From Citricoccus sp. K5 (GTDB lineage Bacteria > Actinomycetota > Actinomycetes > Actinomycetales > Micrococcaceae), in contig NZ_LR732817.1 in assembly GCF_902506195.1 (NCBI RefSeq), positions 699,147 to 763,146 of the forward strand: 64,000 nucleotides of DNA, read 5' to 3'. Numbering within the stretch: position 1 is the first letter of the stretch; each line of letters starts with the position of its first letter. Made by a program: the position numbers and the translations under genes. The notes under the pieces are model-generated. The model searched no databases. It was not told where the DNA came from and worked only from the letters and a program-made list of their open reading frames with translations. Positions 16,689 through 25,188 of the stretch are shown here, in pieces.

Positions 16689-17858
16689 TCAGTAGTAGCG
16701 GCCGGCCTGCCCCAGCATGTTGTACGGGCTGTAGTTGATGCTGGTGATGGACAGGCCCTCCTTCTCGTTGCGGGCGTGGGCGATCTTGCCGCCCCCGATC
16801 ACCACGGCGATGTGATAGACCCCGGATCCGGAGCCGTTGTTGGACCAATAGACGAGATCGCCGGGTTTCGCCTGGGAGACGGGCACATAGGACGTGGCGG
16901 CGCCGTGCTGGGCCCTCGCAGTGCGGGGGAGTGACCGTCCGGCGGCCTTGAAGGCGTCTACGGTGAAACCTGAGCAGTCGTACTCCCAGGGGCCGTTTCC
17001 GCCCCACTGGTACTGCGCACGGGGGTCCTTCGCCTTGGCGGTGGCCCAGGAGACGACCTTCGAGGTCCAGGACGGAGCTGTGGTGGAGGGCTTGTCCGCC
17101 TGGTTCGGCAACGGGCTGATGGCGGGGGTGCTGACGTCACCCCGGTGGGCGATGAAGCGGTGGGCGTTCTGGAGCATGATGGCGGTCTCACCGCGCGTGA
17201 TGTTCTGCTGCGGTCGGAAGGTGCCGTCGGCGTAGCCGCGGGCGATGCCGTTCGCCTGCAACCAGCTGGCGTCATGGTAGAAGGACGTGGACCAACCCAT
17301 GTCCGTGAAGGGGGAGTAGTTCGGGCCCTTCTTGGTGGCCCCCGCCAATCGGTAGATGAACGCCGCCATCTCGCCGCGGGTGATGTCTCGGCCCACGCCG
17401 AAGGATCGATCGGCATACCCTGTGGACAATGCAGCCTGCGCCATCCAGGTGATTGGGCCGGAATAATACTGTCCCGTTGCGGGCACGTCGATGAAGTACC
17501 GTTGCCCATTTTGGACGTACTTCGGGGTGACCTGTCGGAAGAGGAGGGTGGCGACCTCGGCTCGGGTGATGTTCTGATGCACGCCATAGGTACCATCGCT
17601 GTAGCCCATGGTGATCCCGTTGCAGTACGCCCAGGTCACGGCCGAGTAGTAAGCCTTATTGGTCTTCTTGACGTCGGAGAAGTTGGATGAGGAGCATTGG
17701 GCGGCCGTGGCCGGTGACGCCGTCATCACGTCTGCCGCCACGCCAGCGGTGGCGGCGGTGACCATCAGTGCCGTCGCACCGATGAACGCTGCAATGCGGT
17801 GCCGGAACGGTCGTTGCGTGGGGGGTAGCGGGACGGTGGGGCGAGCGGATGAAGACAC
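16689..17858 (-). CDS. Secreted SLH-like repeat protein with NlpC/P60 endopeptidase domain
   Basis: A 389-residue exported protein. A long basic signal sequence ends around ASPATAAQ. Three SLH-like modules follow; each has an FxD/FTD start and a GYxDGTF/Y...ITRAE/ITRGE core (for example YSDGTYGVHQNITRAE and YADGTFRPQQNITRGE), which anchor proteins to the cell wall. The C-terminal NlpC/P60 domain carries the catalytic Cys in YDCSGFTVDAF and His in VYHIAVVIGGGKIAHARN, and would cleave peptidoglycan stem peptides. GTG 17858 is chosen because AAGGGGA precedes it by 6 nt; an ATG at 17912 would add 18 residues before the signal peptide. A pairing of wall anchor and hydrolase suggests a role in wall remodelling or cell separation. 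Confidence 0.85.
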   Translation of the reverse strand: MSSSARPTVPLPPTQRPFRHRIAAFIGATALMVTAATAGVAADVMTASPATAAQCSSSNFSDVKKTNKAYYSAVTWAYCNGITMGYSDGTYGVHQNITRAEVATLLFRQVTPKYVQNGQRYFIDVPATGQYYSGPITWMAQAALSTGYADRSFGVGRDITRGEMAAFIYRLAGATKKGPNYSPFTDMGWSTSFYHDASWLQANGIARGYADGTFRPQQNITRGETAIMLQNAHRFIAHRGDVSTPAISPLPNQADKPSTTAPSWTSKVVSWATAKAKDPRAQYQWGGNGPWEYDCSGFTVDAFKAAGRSLPRTARAQHGAATSYVPVSQAKPGDLVYWSNNGSGSGVYHIAVVIGGGKIAHARNEKEGLSITSINYSPYNMLGQAGRYY

Positions 17859-18117
17859 GGTGGTCCCCTTCAGGGTGCGAATCACGAGCATGACAGGTCC
17901 CACGCCGGACAAGCCGTGTCCAAGGAAAGGCCAGGGAAAGCCCAGGGAAAGAGGCGTGGATGTGGCGGCCCACCGGCGGGTCAGGAGCTACCCGCCCGGA
18001 TGACATCGGGCCAGGAGTCAGGATATCGCACTGTTACGGAACTGACACCTCAAGGTCCCACGATTCACGGGAGACATATGCCTCAGGCGCCTCACCAGCC
18101 TGGATCCTGCTGCCCGG

Positions 18118-18123
18118 TACCGT
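18118..18123 (+). promoter_or_regulatory. -10 box of glycosyltransferase gene, leaderless
   Basis: TACCGT, six bases, then GTG 18130, with no Shine-Dalgarno sequence. Confidence 0.5.
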
Positions 18124-18129
18124 GGAACC

Positions 18130-19368
18130 GTGCCAGCCCCCGAGACTTCCGAGACCCCCCAGGTCCCTTCAGCAGCCCGAGCCACGAGTGTTTCGCAACA
18201 ACGCCCCATACGCCTGTTCATGGACGCCCGCTATACGCGGATCGGATTCCATGACGGCATCTCGCGCTACGGTGCCAGCCTCATTGCCGCAGCCGCGCGC
18301 CTAGCGCCGGCGGTGGAGGTCACCATGATCATCTCGAACGAGGCCCAGCTGGACATGTTGCCGGCAGGCTTGCCGTGGGTGAAGGTCACGGACCCGACCT
18401 CCCCGGCCGAGCCGTTCCTGGCCCGGCAGCTCAATCCGCACCGGGCGGACATCGTCTTCTCTCCCATGCAGACCATGGGCTCCGCCGGCCGGGAGTACGG
18501 ACTGATCCTGACCCTGCATGACCTGATCTACTACCAGCACCGCACCCCGCCGGCGGACATGCCGGGGCCGGTCAAGTTGCTCTGGCGGGCCTTCCACCTG
18601 GCGTACTGGCCCCAACGGCTGGTCCTGGACCGGGCCGACGCCGTGGCCACCGTCTCCGAGACCACCCGCACGCTGATGCGGCGTCACCGGCTCACCCGGC
18701 GTGAGATCCGCATCATCGGCAACGCGCCGCAACCGGTGGACCGGCCCCGTGATCCCGAGCAGGCCCCGGAGCGGTCGCTGGTCTACATGGGCTCCTTCAT
18801 GGACTACAAGAACGTCCAGACCCTCATCCGGGCCATGGCCCACCTGCCCGGCTATCGACTGCATCTGCTATCCCGGATCTCTGCTGACCGGGAGCACGAG
18901 CTCATGGAGGTGGCCCGCGTGGCAGGTGTGGAGGAGGAGGCGGTGGTCTTCCACCACGGCACCACGGACGAGGACTACGTTGAGCTGTTGCGCTCAGCCA
19001 CCGCGCTCGTGACCCTCTCCCGGGCGGAGGGCTATGGCCTGCCGCTCGCCGAGGCCATGGCGCAGGGTACCCCGGTGGTGGTCTCGGATGCGGAGATCTT
19101 CCGGGAGATCGGGGGGCCCGACGGCGGCGCCGCACGTTTCGTGCCCCTCGGGCCTTCCGCCTTCGGGGCCGGAGCGGCCGCGCACCCGGCGGACACCTCG
19201 CCGGTCGAGATGGCCGCCCGGGTCCGTGAGCTGGAGGATCCCGAGGTCTTCGCCGCGGCCTCCCGGGCGGCGGCCGAGCGTGCCGACCTGTTCAGCTGGG
19301 ACGCCTCCGCGCGAGCGCTCGTGGACCTGGCCCGGGACATCGCCGAACGGCGGTCACGTTCCACATAG
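18130..19368 (+). CDS. GT4/GT1-type glycosyltransferase
   Basis: A 412-residue GT-B enzyme. It opens with RLFMDARYTRIGFHDGISRY, as in glycosyltransferases of polysaccharide clusters. DLIYYQHRTPP and DAVATVSETTRTLMRR lie in the N-domain. The donor-binding domain has LVYMGSFMDYKNVQTLIRA and the acidic EGYGLPLAEAMAQGTPVVVSD motif. Acceptor and donor are unknown; cell-surface glycan or glycolipid synthesis is the likely setting. GTG 18130 sits six bases after a -10 box. The gene converges on an M23 peptidase with only 6 nt between the stop codons. Confidence 0.86.
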   Translation: MPAPETSETPQVPSAARATSVSQQRPIRLFMDARYTRIGFHDGISRYGASLIAAAARLAPAVEVTMIISNEAQLDMLPAGLPWVKVTDPTSPAEPFLARQLNPHRADIVFSPMQTMGSAGREYGLILTLHDLIYYQHRTPPADMPGPVKLLWRAFHLAYWPQRLVLDRADAVATVSETTRTLMRRHRLTRREIRIIGNAPQPVDRPRDPEQAPERSLVYMGSFMDYKNVQTLIRAMAHLPGYRLHLLSRISADREHELMEVARVAGVEEEAVVFHHGTTDEDYVELLRSATALVTLSRAEGYGLPLAEAMAQGTPVVVSDAEIFREIGGPDGGAARFVPLGPSAFGAGAAAHPADTSPVEMAARVRELEDPEVFAAASRAAAERADLFSWDASARALVDLARDIAERRSRST

Positions 19369-19374
19369 CAGCCC

Positions 19375-20070
19375 CTACCTGGGTGGCTCGCCCTCGAGTG
19401 GCCAGAGGACGGACGGTCCGGACCAGCCCAGCAGCACCAGCGGATCGATGTAGCGGTCCCAGGCTGCGCCGTCGACCACCCAGCCATCCGGGATGCGCAC
19501 ACCCCAGTGCACGCAACGCTGGGGGCAGTGCCCCGCCTCCGAGGCCGCGGTGGCGCCGTCTTCTCCACCGTCCTCTCCGCCGGCGTCGTCCCCTTCACTC
19601 AGGCCCGGACCCACGGTGCCGAGCAGTTCTCCGGCTTCCACGCGGTCCCCGACGGACCAGTGCTCCGCGACCGTGACCGGTTCCAGGCTCGAGAGCATGC
19701 CGTTGGCGTGGGCGAGAGTGATGACGGATCTCCCTGCCACCGGTCCGGCGAAGCGCACCGTCCCGGCCCCGGGGGCCACGACCTCGTCCTCCGCCGACTC
19801 CCAGTCCACGCCACGGTGGCCGGCCGCCCACGGTTCAGGGGGAGGATCGAAGGCCCGCAGGACCGCACCCGAGGTGGGTGGTACCCAGGCGCTCGCCACC
19901 TCCCCGTGAACCGGTTTCTCCACCTCACGGGCAGGCGCGGCTACCTCCGCGAAGGCCGGGACGGGGGCCGGGACGGTCAGCGCCAGGGTGGCCAGGCCGA
20001 GCAGGCGCAGCACCAGCGGGAAGCGGCGTCCGCCGTCGGTGGGAAGGGTGGGCCAGGACCAAGGTGACAT
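19375..20070 (-). CDS. M23 (LytM-type) metallopeptidase-domain protein, exported
   Basis: A 231-residue protein with an N-terminal signal sequence (hydrophobic LVLRLLGLATLALTVPAPVP, then AFAEVA). It carries an M23 domain: AAGHRGVDWE supplies the zinc ligands His and Asp, APGAGTVRFAGPVAG is the typical strand, and CVHWGVRIPDGWVVD is the final motif. In classical M23 enzymes the last motif is HxH; here the first His is Cys. This CxHWG form is common in actinobacterial relatives, and activity is uncertain. An acidic Gly/Glu/Asp insertion precedes it. An M23 gene beside rpsB is also seen in mycobacteria (Rv2891). ATG 20070 follows CAGTCT by six bases. Confidence 0.82.
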   Translation of the reverse strand: MSPWSWPTLPTDGGRRFPLVLRLLGLATLALTVPAPVPAFAEVAAPAREVEKPVHGEVASAWVPPTSGAVLRAFDPPPEPWAAGHRGVDWESAEDEVVAPGAGTVRFAGPVAGRSVITLAHANGMLSSLEPVTVAEHWSVGDRVEAGELLGTVGPGLSEGDDAGGEDGGEDGATAASEAGHCPQRCVHWGVRIPDGWVVDGAAWDRYIDPLVLLGWSGPSVLWPLEGEPPR

Positions 20071-20245
20071 GACTCCAGACTGGAGTGCCGGCGTCGTGCG
20101 TGGGGGAGGGGGCGGGCTGTTGGTGGACGACCAGGCTGGACCGGTTCCCTGTGGAGGAGCGGAGAGGGACCGCCGGAGGCCCGGAACGGAGAGGAGCCAC
20201 GGGTCGGAAAGGCCGAAGCAGCAGGGCGGGCCGGAAGCCGGACGG

Positions 20246-20275
20246 TTCGGAGCATGGATCCGGCTGGGGTAAGAT
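20246..20275 (+). promoter_or_regulatory. rpsB promoter
   Basis: -35 TTCGGA, an 18-bp spacer and -10 TAAGAT followed by TGG. The transcript would start near 20282 and carry a leader of about 230 nt. Confidence 0.5.
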
Positions 20276-20391
20276 TGGTCCAGCAGTTGTGTGCCCTTGC
20301 CGTCAGCGATGACGTGCGGAGTGCACCACTGACTACGCGTATGACTGATGCCGGCCCTCACGGGTGCGGCAGGTTCCCACCATCGGTCCCG

Positions 20392-20412
20392 GACACCCGC
20401 TGAGCGGGTGTC
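20392..20412 (+). promoter_or_regulatory. Hairpin in rpsB leader
   Basis: GACACCCGC, TGA loop, GCGGGTGTC: a perfect 9-bp stem in the long 5' leader of rpsB-tsf. It is a candidate element for autoregulation by S2; there is no T-run, so it is not an intrinsic terminator. Confidence 0.4.
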
Positions 20413-20509
20413 ACGGGTCAGCGTCGGGAATGCCGGGTTCGCCTGCAGGACATGCCAGGGACCGGACCACCACGGAACGGTCGTCAACCGACAACATACA
20501 AGGAGCGAC

Positions 20510-21511
20510 ATGCCTGTCGTCACCATGCGCCAGCTGCTGGACTCCGGCGTCCACTTCGGACACCAGACCCGCCGCTGGAACCCCAAGATGAAGCGCTTCA
20601 TCTTCACCGAGCGCAACGGCATCTACATCATCGACCTGCAGCAGTCCCTGTCCTACATCGACCGGGCCTTCGAATTCGTCAAGGAGACGGTGGCCCACGG
20701 TGGCACCATCCTCTTCGTCGGCACCAAGAAGCAGGGTCAGGAAGCCATCGCCGAGCAGGCCACCCGCGTGGGCATGCCCTACGTCAACCACCGTTGGCTC
20801 GGCGGCATGCTCACCAACTTCGCCACGGTCTCCAAGCGCGTGCAGCGCATGAAGGAGCTCGAGGAGATCGACTTCGAGGACGTTGCCGGTTCCGGCCACA
20901 CCAAGAAGGAACTCCTCCTGCTGCAGCGCGAGCTGACCAAGCTGGAGTCCAACCTCGGTGGTATCCGCAACATGACCCGGACCCCCTCCGCGGTCTGGAT
21001 CGTGGACACCAAGAAGGAGCACCTCGCCGTGGACGAGGCCCAGAAGCTGGGCATCCCGGTGGTTGCCATCCTGGACACCAACTGCGATCCCGATGAGGTC
21101 ACCTACCCGATCCCGGGCAACGATGACGCGATCCGCTCCGTCAACCTGCTGACCCGCGTGGTTGCCGACGCCGTGGCCGAGGGCCTCATCGCCCGCAACC
21201 AGGGCAAGTCCGGCGGCCAGGCCGCTGAAGAGCCGATGGCCGAGTGGGAGCGCGAGCTCCTCGAGCAGCACCAGGCCGAGCAGGCCGCAGCTCCGGAGGC
21301 TGGCCCCGCCACGGGCGGCATGTCCTCTCCGCAGGGCGAGCAGGCCGCCCAGGCGGATGTCGAGGCGGCACAGGACGTTCCGGCTTCGGCGGACGCCTCC
21401 GAGGTGGCCGAGGCCGCCGAGGGCACCGAGGCACCGGCGGCAGAGGCCCCCGAGGCACCGGCGGCAGAGGCCCCCGAGGCACCGGCAGCAGAAGCCCCCG
21501 AGGCCAAGTGA
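20510..21511 (+). CDS. rpsB: 30S ribosomal protein S2
   Basis: A 333-residue S2 protein. [37 protein letters not shown] and [20 protein letters not shown] are textbook S2 signatures. The globular domain ends near residue 250. The remainder is an Ala/Glu/Pro tail whose last part repeats EAPAAEAP three times, encoded by a tandem DNA repeat; such tails are usual in actinobacterial S2. AGGAG lies 5 nt before ATG 20510. It is followed by a hairpin and then tsf. Confidence 0.97.
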   Translation: MPVVTMRQLLDSGVHFGHQTRRWNPKMKRFIFTERNGIYIIDLQQSLSYIDRAFEFVKETVAHGGTILFVGTKKQGQEAIAEQATRVGMPYVNHRWLGGMLTNFATVSKRVQRMKELEEIDFEDVAGSGHTKKELLLLQRELTKLESNLGGIRNMTRTPSAVWIVDTKKEHLAVDEAQKLGIPVVAILDTNCDPDEVTYPIPGNDDAIRSVNLLTRVVADAVAEGLIARNQGKSGGQAAEEPMAEWERELLEQHQAEQAAAPEAGPATGGMSSPQGEQAAQADVEAAQDVPASADASEVAEAAEGTEAPAAEAPEAPAAEAPEAPAAEAPEAK

Positions 21512-21516
21512 TCCAC

Positions 21517-21548
21517 CACCGGCCGGCCCCGCACGGGGCCGGCCGGTG
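21517..21548 (+). terminator. GC-rich hairpin between rpsB and tsf
   Basis: A perfect 14-bp stem (CACCGGCCGGCCCC and its complement) with a GCAC loop and no T-run. It probably attenuates rather than stops transcription, setting the S2 to EF-Ts ratio. Confidence 0.55.
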
Positions 21549-21636
21549 TCTGCCCGGACCAGGTCCGGGAACCAGAACCAAGCACCACAACACCACTTCG
21601 GGACAATCCCGCTACAGGTAAGGATGGGTACCACGC

Positions 21637-22473
21637 ATGGCGAACTACACCGCAGCTGACATCAAGGCCCTGCGCGAGCGCACCGGCGCCGGAATGATGG
21701 ACGTCAAGAAGGCGCTCGACGAGGCCAACGGCGACAGCGACAAGGCGATCGAGATCATCCGCGTGAAGGGCCTCAAGGGCGCCACCAAGCGCGAGGGCCG
21801 TGCGGCCGTCGAGGGCCTGGTCGCCGCCGTCGTCAAGGACGGCACCGGCGTCATGATCGAGGTCAACTGCGAGACCGACTTCGTTGCCAAGAACGAGAAG
21901 TTCATCGAACTGGGCAATGTCGTCCTGGAGCAGGCCGTGTCCACCGGTGCAGCCGATCTCGAGGCCCTGCTGGCCTCCGAGTTCAACGGCCGCACCCTGG
22001 GCGAGCACGTCGTCGACGAGGGCGCTGTCCTCGGCGAGAAGGTCGTCGTCCGCCGCATCGCCCGCGTGGAAGGTGCCTTCGTGGACGCCTACCTGCACAA
22101 GACCTCCAAGGACCTTCCCGCCCAGGTGGGCGTGCTGCTGGCCGTGGATGCCGACTCCGAGGCTGCGCAGACCGCCGCTCACGACGTCGCCGTGCACACC
22201 GCCGCCTTCGCCCCGACCTATCTGTCCCGCGAGGACGTGCCGGCCGAGACCGTCGAGAACGAGCGTCGCATCGCCGACGAGACGGCCCGCGCCGAGGGCA
22301 AGCCGGAGCAGGCCATGGCCAAGATCGTGGAGGGCCGCCTGACCGGCTTCTTCAAGGAGATCGTGCTCGTGGACCAGCCGTTCGCCAAGGATCCGAAGCA
22401 GTCTGTCGGCAAGGTGCTGACAGACGCCGGCACCGCCGTCGCGGGTTTCGCCCGCTTCCGCGTCGGCAACTGA
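21637..22473 (+). CDS. tsf: Elongation factor Ts
   Basis: A 278-residue nucleotide exchange factor for EF-Tu. The N-terminal UBA-like module has DIKALRERTGAGMMDVKKAL, then the core EVNCETDFVAKNEKF (with the TDF contact to EF-Tu) and KVLTDAGTAVAGFARFRVG at the end. Length fits actinobacterial EF-Ts. AAGGATGG precedes ATG 21637. It is co-transcribed with rpsB through the 125-nt spacer. Confidence 0.97.
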   Translation: MANYTAADIKALRERTGAGMMDVKKALDEANGDSDKAIEIIRVKGLKGATKREGRAAVEGLVAAVVKDGTGVMIEVNCETDFVAKNEKFIELGNVVLEQAVSTGAADLEALLASEFNGRTLGEHVVDEGAVLGEKVVVRRIARVEGAFVDAYLHKTSKDLPAQVGVLLAVDADSEAAQTAAHDVAVHTAAFAPTYLSREDVPAETVENERRIADETARAEGKPEQAMAKIVEGRLTGFFKEIVLVDQPFAKDPKQSVGKVLTDAGTAVAGFARFRVGN

Positions 22474-22505
22474 CCGACCCGCACGGCGGGACCCCGCCCA
22501 CGCGG

Positions 22506-22511
22506 TAGGAT
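22506..22511 (+). promoter_or_regulatory. Candidate pyrH promoter -10 box
   Basis: TAGGAT followed by CGG, 32 nt after the tsf stop and upstream of the hairpin at 22541. If active, the pyrH transcript would begin just before a terminator-like structure. Confidence 0.35.
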
Positions 22512-22540
22512 CGGACCGACCGCGCAGCGGACGAGTCTGA

Positions 22541-22579
22541 AAAGGGGGTGGTCATCCAAGATGGATGGCCACCCCCTTT
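22541..22579 (+). terminator. Intrinsic terminator downstream of tsf / in pyrH leader
   Basis: AAAGGGGGTGG pairs with CCACCCCCTTT (11 bp), with an inner ATCC/GGAT stem, ending in TTT. It is the natural end of rpsB-tsf, but it also lies downstream of a candidate pyrH promoter. Confidence 0.65.
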
Positions 22580-22654
22580 GCTCTGCCCGACGAACCATCC
22601 TCACGTGGTGCACCGCCACCACCGCCAGCCCCGATGAGCCCAGGAGGCCAGCCC

Positions 22655-23473
22655 ATGGAGAGCACTGACCAGCGAACCACTCCGGACATCCGCGACGCCA
22701 CGTCCTTCAACGAATCCCGGGACCTGCAGCAGGCCCAAGCCGGTGACACCCGCGGCAATCCCGGCCGGACCGGGAAGCGCCGGGTCCTGCTCAAGCTCTC
22801 CGGTGAGGTCTTCGGTGGCGGCAAGGTCGGCGTGGATCCGGACACGGTGCGCGGCATGGCCGAGCAGATCGCCGATGCCCGGGGAGAGGTCGAGATCGCC
22901 ATCGTCGTCGGCGGCGGTAACTTCTTCCGCGGAGCCGAGCTCTCCGAGAACGGCATGGACCGCCGGCGTGCCGACTACATGGGCATGCTCGGCACCGTCA
23001 TGAACTGCCTGGCCCTACAGGACTTCCTGGAGCAGGCCGGTGTGTCCACCCGAGTCCAGTCCGCCATACACATGGAACAGGTTGCCGAGCCCTACATCCC
23101 GCTGCGCGCCATCCGTCACATGCAGAAGGGTCGCGTGGTGATCTTCGGGGCCGGCACCGGCCTGCCATACTTCTCCACGGACACCGTGGCCGCACAGCGT
23201 GCCCTGGAGATCGGTGCCGACGAGGTGCTCATGGCCAAGTCCGGCGTGGACGGTGTCTACACCGCAGACCCGAAGAAGGACCCCTCTGCACGGAAGTACG
23301 AGCACCTCACCTATGACGAGGCGCTGCTGAACGACATCCGGGTGATGGACCAGACCGCGATGACCATGTGCAAGGACAATGGGCTGTCCATGATGGTGTT
23401 CGGCATGGAGGGCCAGGGCAACGTCACCCAGGCCCTGTTGGGTGAGAGGATCGGCACCACGGTCACCCTCTGA
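22655..23473 (+). CDS. pyrH: UMP kinase
   Basis: A 272-residue bacterial UMP kinase of the amino-acid kinase fold, converting UMP to UDP with [17 protein letters not shown] is the phosphate-binding start, [20 protein letters not shown] and [15 protein letters not shown] bind UMP, and [20 protein letters not shown] is the family signature. The N-terminal 45 residues before the core are polar and longer than usual. ATG 22655 is chosen because AGGAGG lies 7 nt upstream; an in-frame ATG at 22565 lies within the terminator hairpin. Confidence 0.96.
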   Translation: MESTDQRTTPDIRDATSFNESRDLQQAQAGDTRGNPGRTGKRRVLLKLSGEVFGGGKVGVDPDTVRGMAEQIADARGEVEIAIVVGGGNFFRGAELSENGMDRRRADYMGMLGTVMNCLALQDFLEQAGVSTRVQSAIHMEQVAEPYIPLRAIRHMQKGRVVIFGAGTGLPYFSTDTVAAQRALEIGADEVLMAKSGVDGVYTADPKKDPSARKYEHLTYDEALLNDIRVMDQTAMTMCKDNGLSMMVFGMEGQGNVTQALLGERIGTTVTL

Positions 23474-23532
23474 CCTGCACCGCCCGGTCCGTCCGGAACG
23501 CCTGCCTGGGACCGCCGCGCCAGCGGGTGTCC

Positions 23533-23538
23533 TAGGAT
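23533..23538 (+). promoter_or_regulatory. frr promoter -10 box
   Basis: TAGGAT followed by TGA, about 35 nt before GTG 23573. Confidence 0.4.
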
Positions 23539-23572
23539 TGACCACAACCGCACCAGAACCCCAGGAGACAAC

Positions 23573-24130
23573 GTGACGCAGGAAACCCTTCAGGCTGCCA
23601 CTGAGCAGATGGAGAAGACGATCGAGGCCACCCGAGAGGACTTCGGCTCGGTCCGCACCGGCCGGGCCAACCCCGGGCTCTTCTCCAAGGTCATGGTGGA
23701 CTACTACGGCTCCTACACGCCGCTGCAGCAGCTCGCCTCCTTCACCACCACTGACGCCCGCACCCTGTTGATCACGCCGTTCGACGTGTCCGCACTGCGC
23801 AATATCGAGAAGGCCCTCTCGGACTCCGAGGTCGGCGCGAACCCGTCCAACGACGGCAAGGTCATCCGTGTGGTCATGCCCGATCTGACCGAGGAGCGCC
23901 GCAAGGAGTACGTCAAACTCATCAAGACCAAGGCTGAGGACCACAAGGTCTCCCTGCGCAACACCCGCCGCAAGGCCAAGGAGACCCTGGACAAGATGGT
24001 CAAGGACGGTGATATCGGCGAGGACGAGGGGACTCGCGCCGAGAAGGAACTCGACGCCATGACCCGTCGGTTCACGGACGAGATCGACGAGATGGCCAAG
24101 CGCAAGGAAACGGAACTCCTCGAGGTCTGA
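23573..24130 (+). CDS. frr: Ribosome recycling factor
   Basis: The 185-residue RRF splits post-termination ribosomes with EF-G. EDFGSVRTGRANPGLFSKVMVDYYG, read in parts around RTGRA and NPGLF, is the family start. TEERRKEYVKLIKTKAEDHK and ALSDSEVGANPSNDGKVIRV are conserved. Length is exact for the family. GTG 23573 has AGGAGA 4-5 nt upstream. It sits in the conserved pyrH-frr-cdsA order. Confidence 0.97.
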   Translation: MTQETLQAATEQMEKTIEATREDFGSVRTGRANPGLFSKVMVDYYGSYTPLQQLASFTTTDARTLLITPFDVSALRNIEKALSDSEVGANPSNDGKVIRVVMPDLTEERRKEYVKLIKTKAEDHKVSLRNTRRKAKETLDKMVKDGDIGEDEGTRAEKELDAMTRRFTDEIDEMAKRKETELLEV

Positions 24131-24145
24131 GCACCCCACCACACC

Positions 24146-25066
24146 ATGACTGATCCCTCCGCACCCGCTGCCTCGCAGCCGGTCCTGCCGCCGGTTCCGC
24201 AACCGGAACCACCGGTGACCCGGCGGCAGCGGCGGGAGCAGGAGGCCGCCCGGGAACGCCGGGCCAAGGCCGGTCGTAACCTCCCGGCGGCCATCACCGT
24301 CGGCCTGCTGCTGCTCGGTGGCGCCCTTGTCGGGTTGATCTGGTTTCCGGTGGTGCTGGCGATCCTCGTCATCGCGCTGTTGCTGCTTGGAGTCACGGAG
24401 ACCGCGCAGGCCATCTCGCGGCGCGGCCTCGACATCCCCCGAGTGCCGCTCTGGGCCGGCGCTGTGGCCATGCCCCTGGGTGCCTTCGCCGGTGGGGTCG
24501 AGGCCCTGGTGCTGGCCCTGCTGGGTACGCTTCTGCTGGTCCTGGTCTGGTCGGTGGTCGAGGACCTGCCCGCCCGGGGGGAGTCCGTGATGGCCTCCGC
24601 CTTCATCGTCCTCTGGGTGCCGTTCCTGCTGTCCTTCGCGATTGCCCTGCTGGGCCAGGCGCAGGGCAATCTCATGGTGGCATGCATGCTGCTCATGGTG
24701 GTCTCCAATGACACCTTCGGCTACATCGTCGGTGCCAGTTTCGGCAAACACCCCATGGCGCCCAAGATCAGTCCCAAAAAGTCCTGGGAGGGCTTCGCCG
24801 GATCGGTGGCCGGCTCCGTGATGGTGGGCACAGCCGCGGTCCATCTGTTCCTGGACCACCCGTGGTGGGTCGGCAGCCTGCTCGGACTCCTGACGGTGGC
24901 CTCGGCGACCGCGGGCGACTTCGCCGAGTCCATGATCAAGCGCGAGTTGAACATCAAGGACATGGGGTCGATGCTCCCCGGCCACGGCGGTGCCATGGAC
25001 CGGCTGGACTCGCTCGTGTTCTCCGCACCGGTCGCCTACATGGTCTTCGCGCTGCCCTTCGTGTGA
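24146..25066 (+). CDS. cdsA: Phosphatidate cytidylyltransferase
   Basis: A 306-residue membrane enzyme making CDP-diacylglycerol from phosphatidate and CTP. The family signature is intact: SMIKRELNIKDMGSMLPGHG followed by GAMDRLDSL. Upstream, SNDTFGYIVGASFGKHPMAP and SPKKSWEGFAGSVAG carry the metal/CTP residues. About eight helices follow a Pro/Arg-rich cytoplasmic head of about 45 residues. It follows frr by 15 nt in one transcription unit. Confidence 0.96.
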   Translation: MTDPSAPAASQPVLPPVPQPEPPVTRRQRREQEAARERRAKAGRNLPAAITVGLLLLGGALVGLIWFPVVLAILVIALLLLGVTETAQAISRRGLDIPRVPLWAGAVAMPLGAFAGGVEALVLALLGTLLLVLVWSVVEDLPARGESVMASAFIVLWVPFLLSFAIALLGQAQGNLMVACMLLMVVSNDTFGYIVGASFGKHPMAPKISPKKSWEGFAGSVAGSVMVGTAAVHLFLDHPWWVGSLLGLLTVASATAGDFAESMIKRELNIKDMGSMLPGHGGAMDRLDSLVFSAPVAYMVFALPFV

Positions 25067-25137
25067 TGGCGGAGTGCTGGGGTGTGAGCGAGGCCTGACA
25101 CCCCGGCGGCCTCACGGGATCTGCCTGTCCCGCTGGC

Positions 25138-25143
25138 TACGAT
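25138..25143 (+). promoter_or_regulatory. -10 box of DivIVA-domain gene
   Basis: TACGAT followed by GG, about 45 nt before ATG 25189, in the cdsA downstream spacer. Confidence 0.4.
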
Positions 25144-25188
25144 GGATACGTTGGCGGACCCCACACTCTTCTCGAAGGAGCCCTCTTG

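Larger units (their letters stand above)
20071..20509. other. Divergent regulatory region between M23 gene and rpsB
   Basis: 439 bp without a credible gene. At the left edge is a 7-bp inverted repeat (ACTCCAG A CTGGAGT, 20072-20086) over the M23 promoter. The rpsB promoter is at 20246-20275, and the last 230 bp form the rpsB leader with a strong hairpin at 20392-20412. Nothing is recognised in 20087-20245. Confidence 0.6.

Noticed and set aside
23015-24985. A 656-codon minus-strand open frame over pyrH, frr and cdsA
   Set aside because: Antisense shadow of three housekeeping genes.
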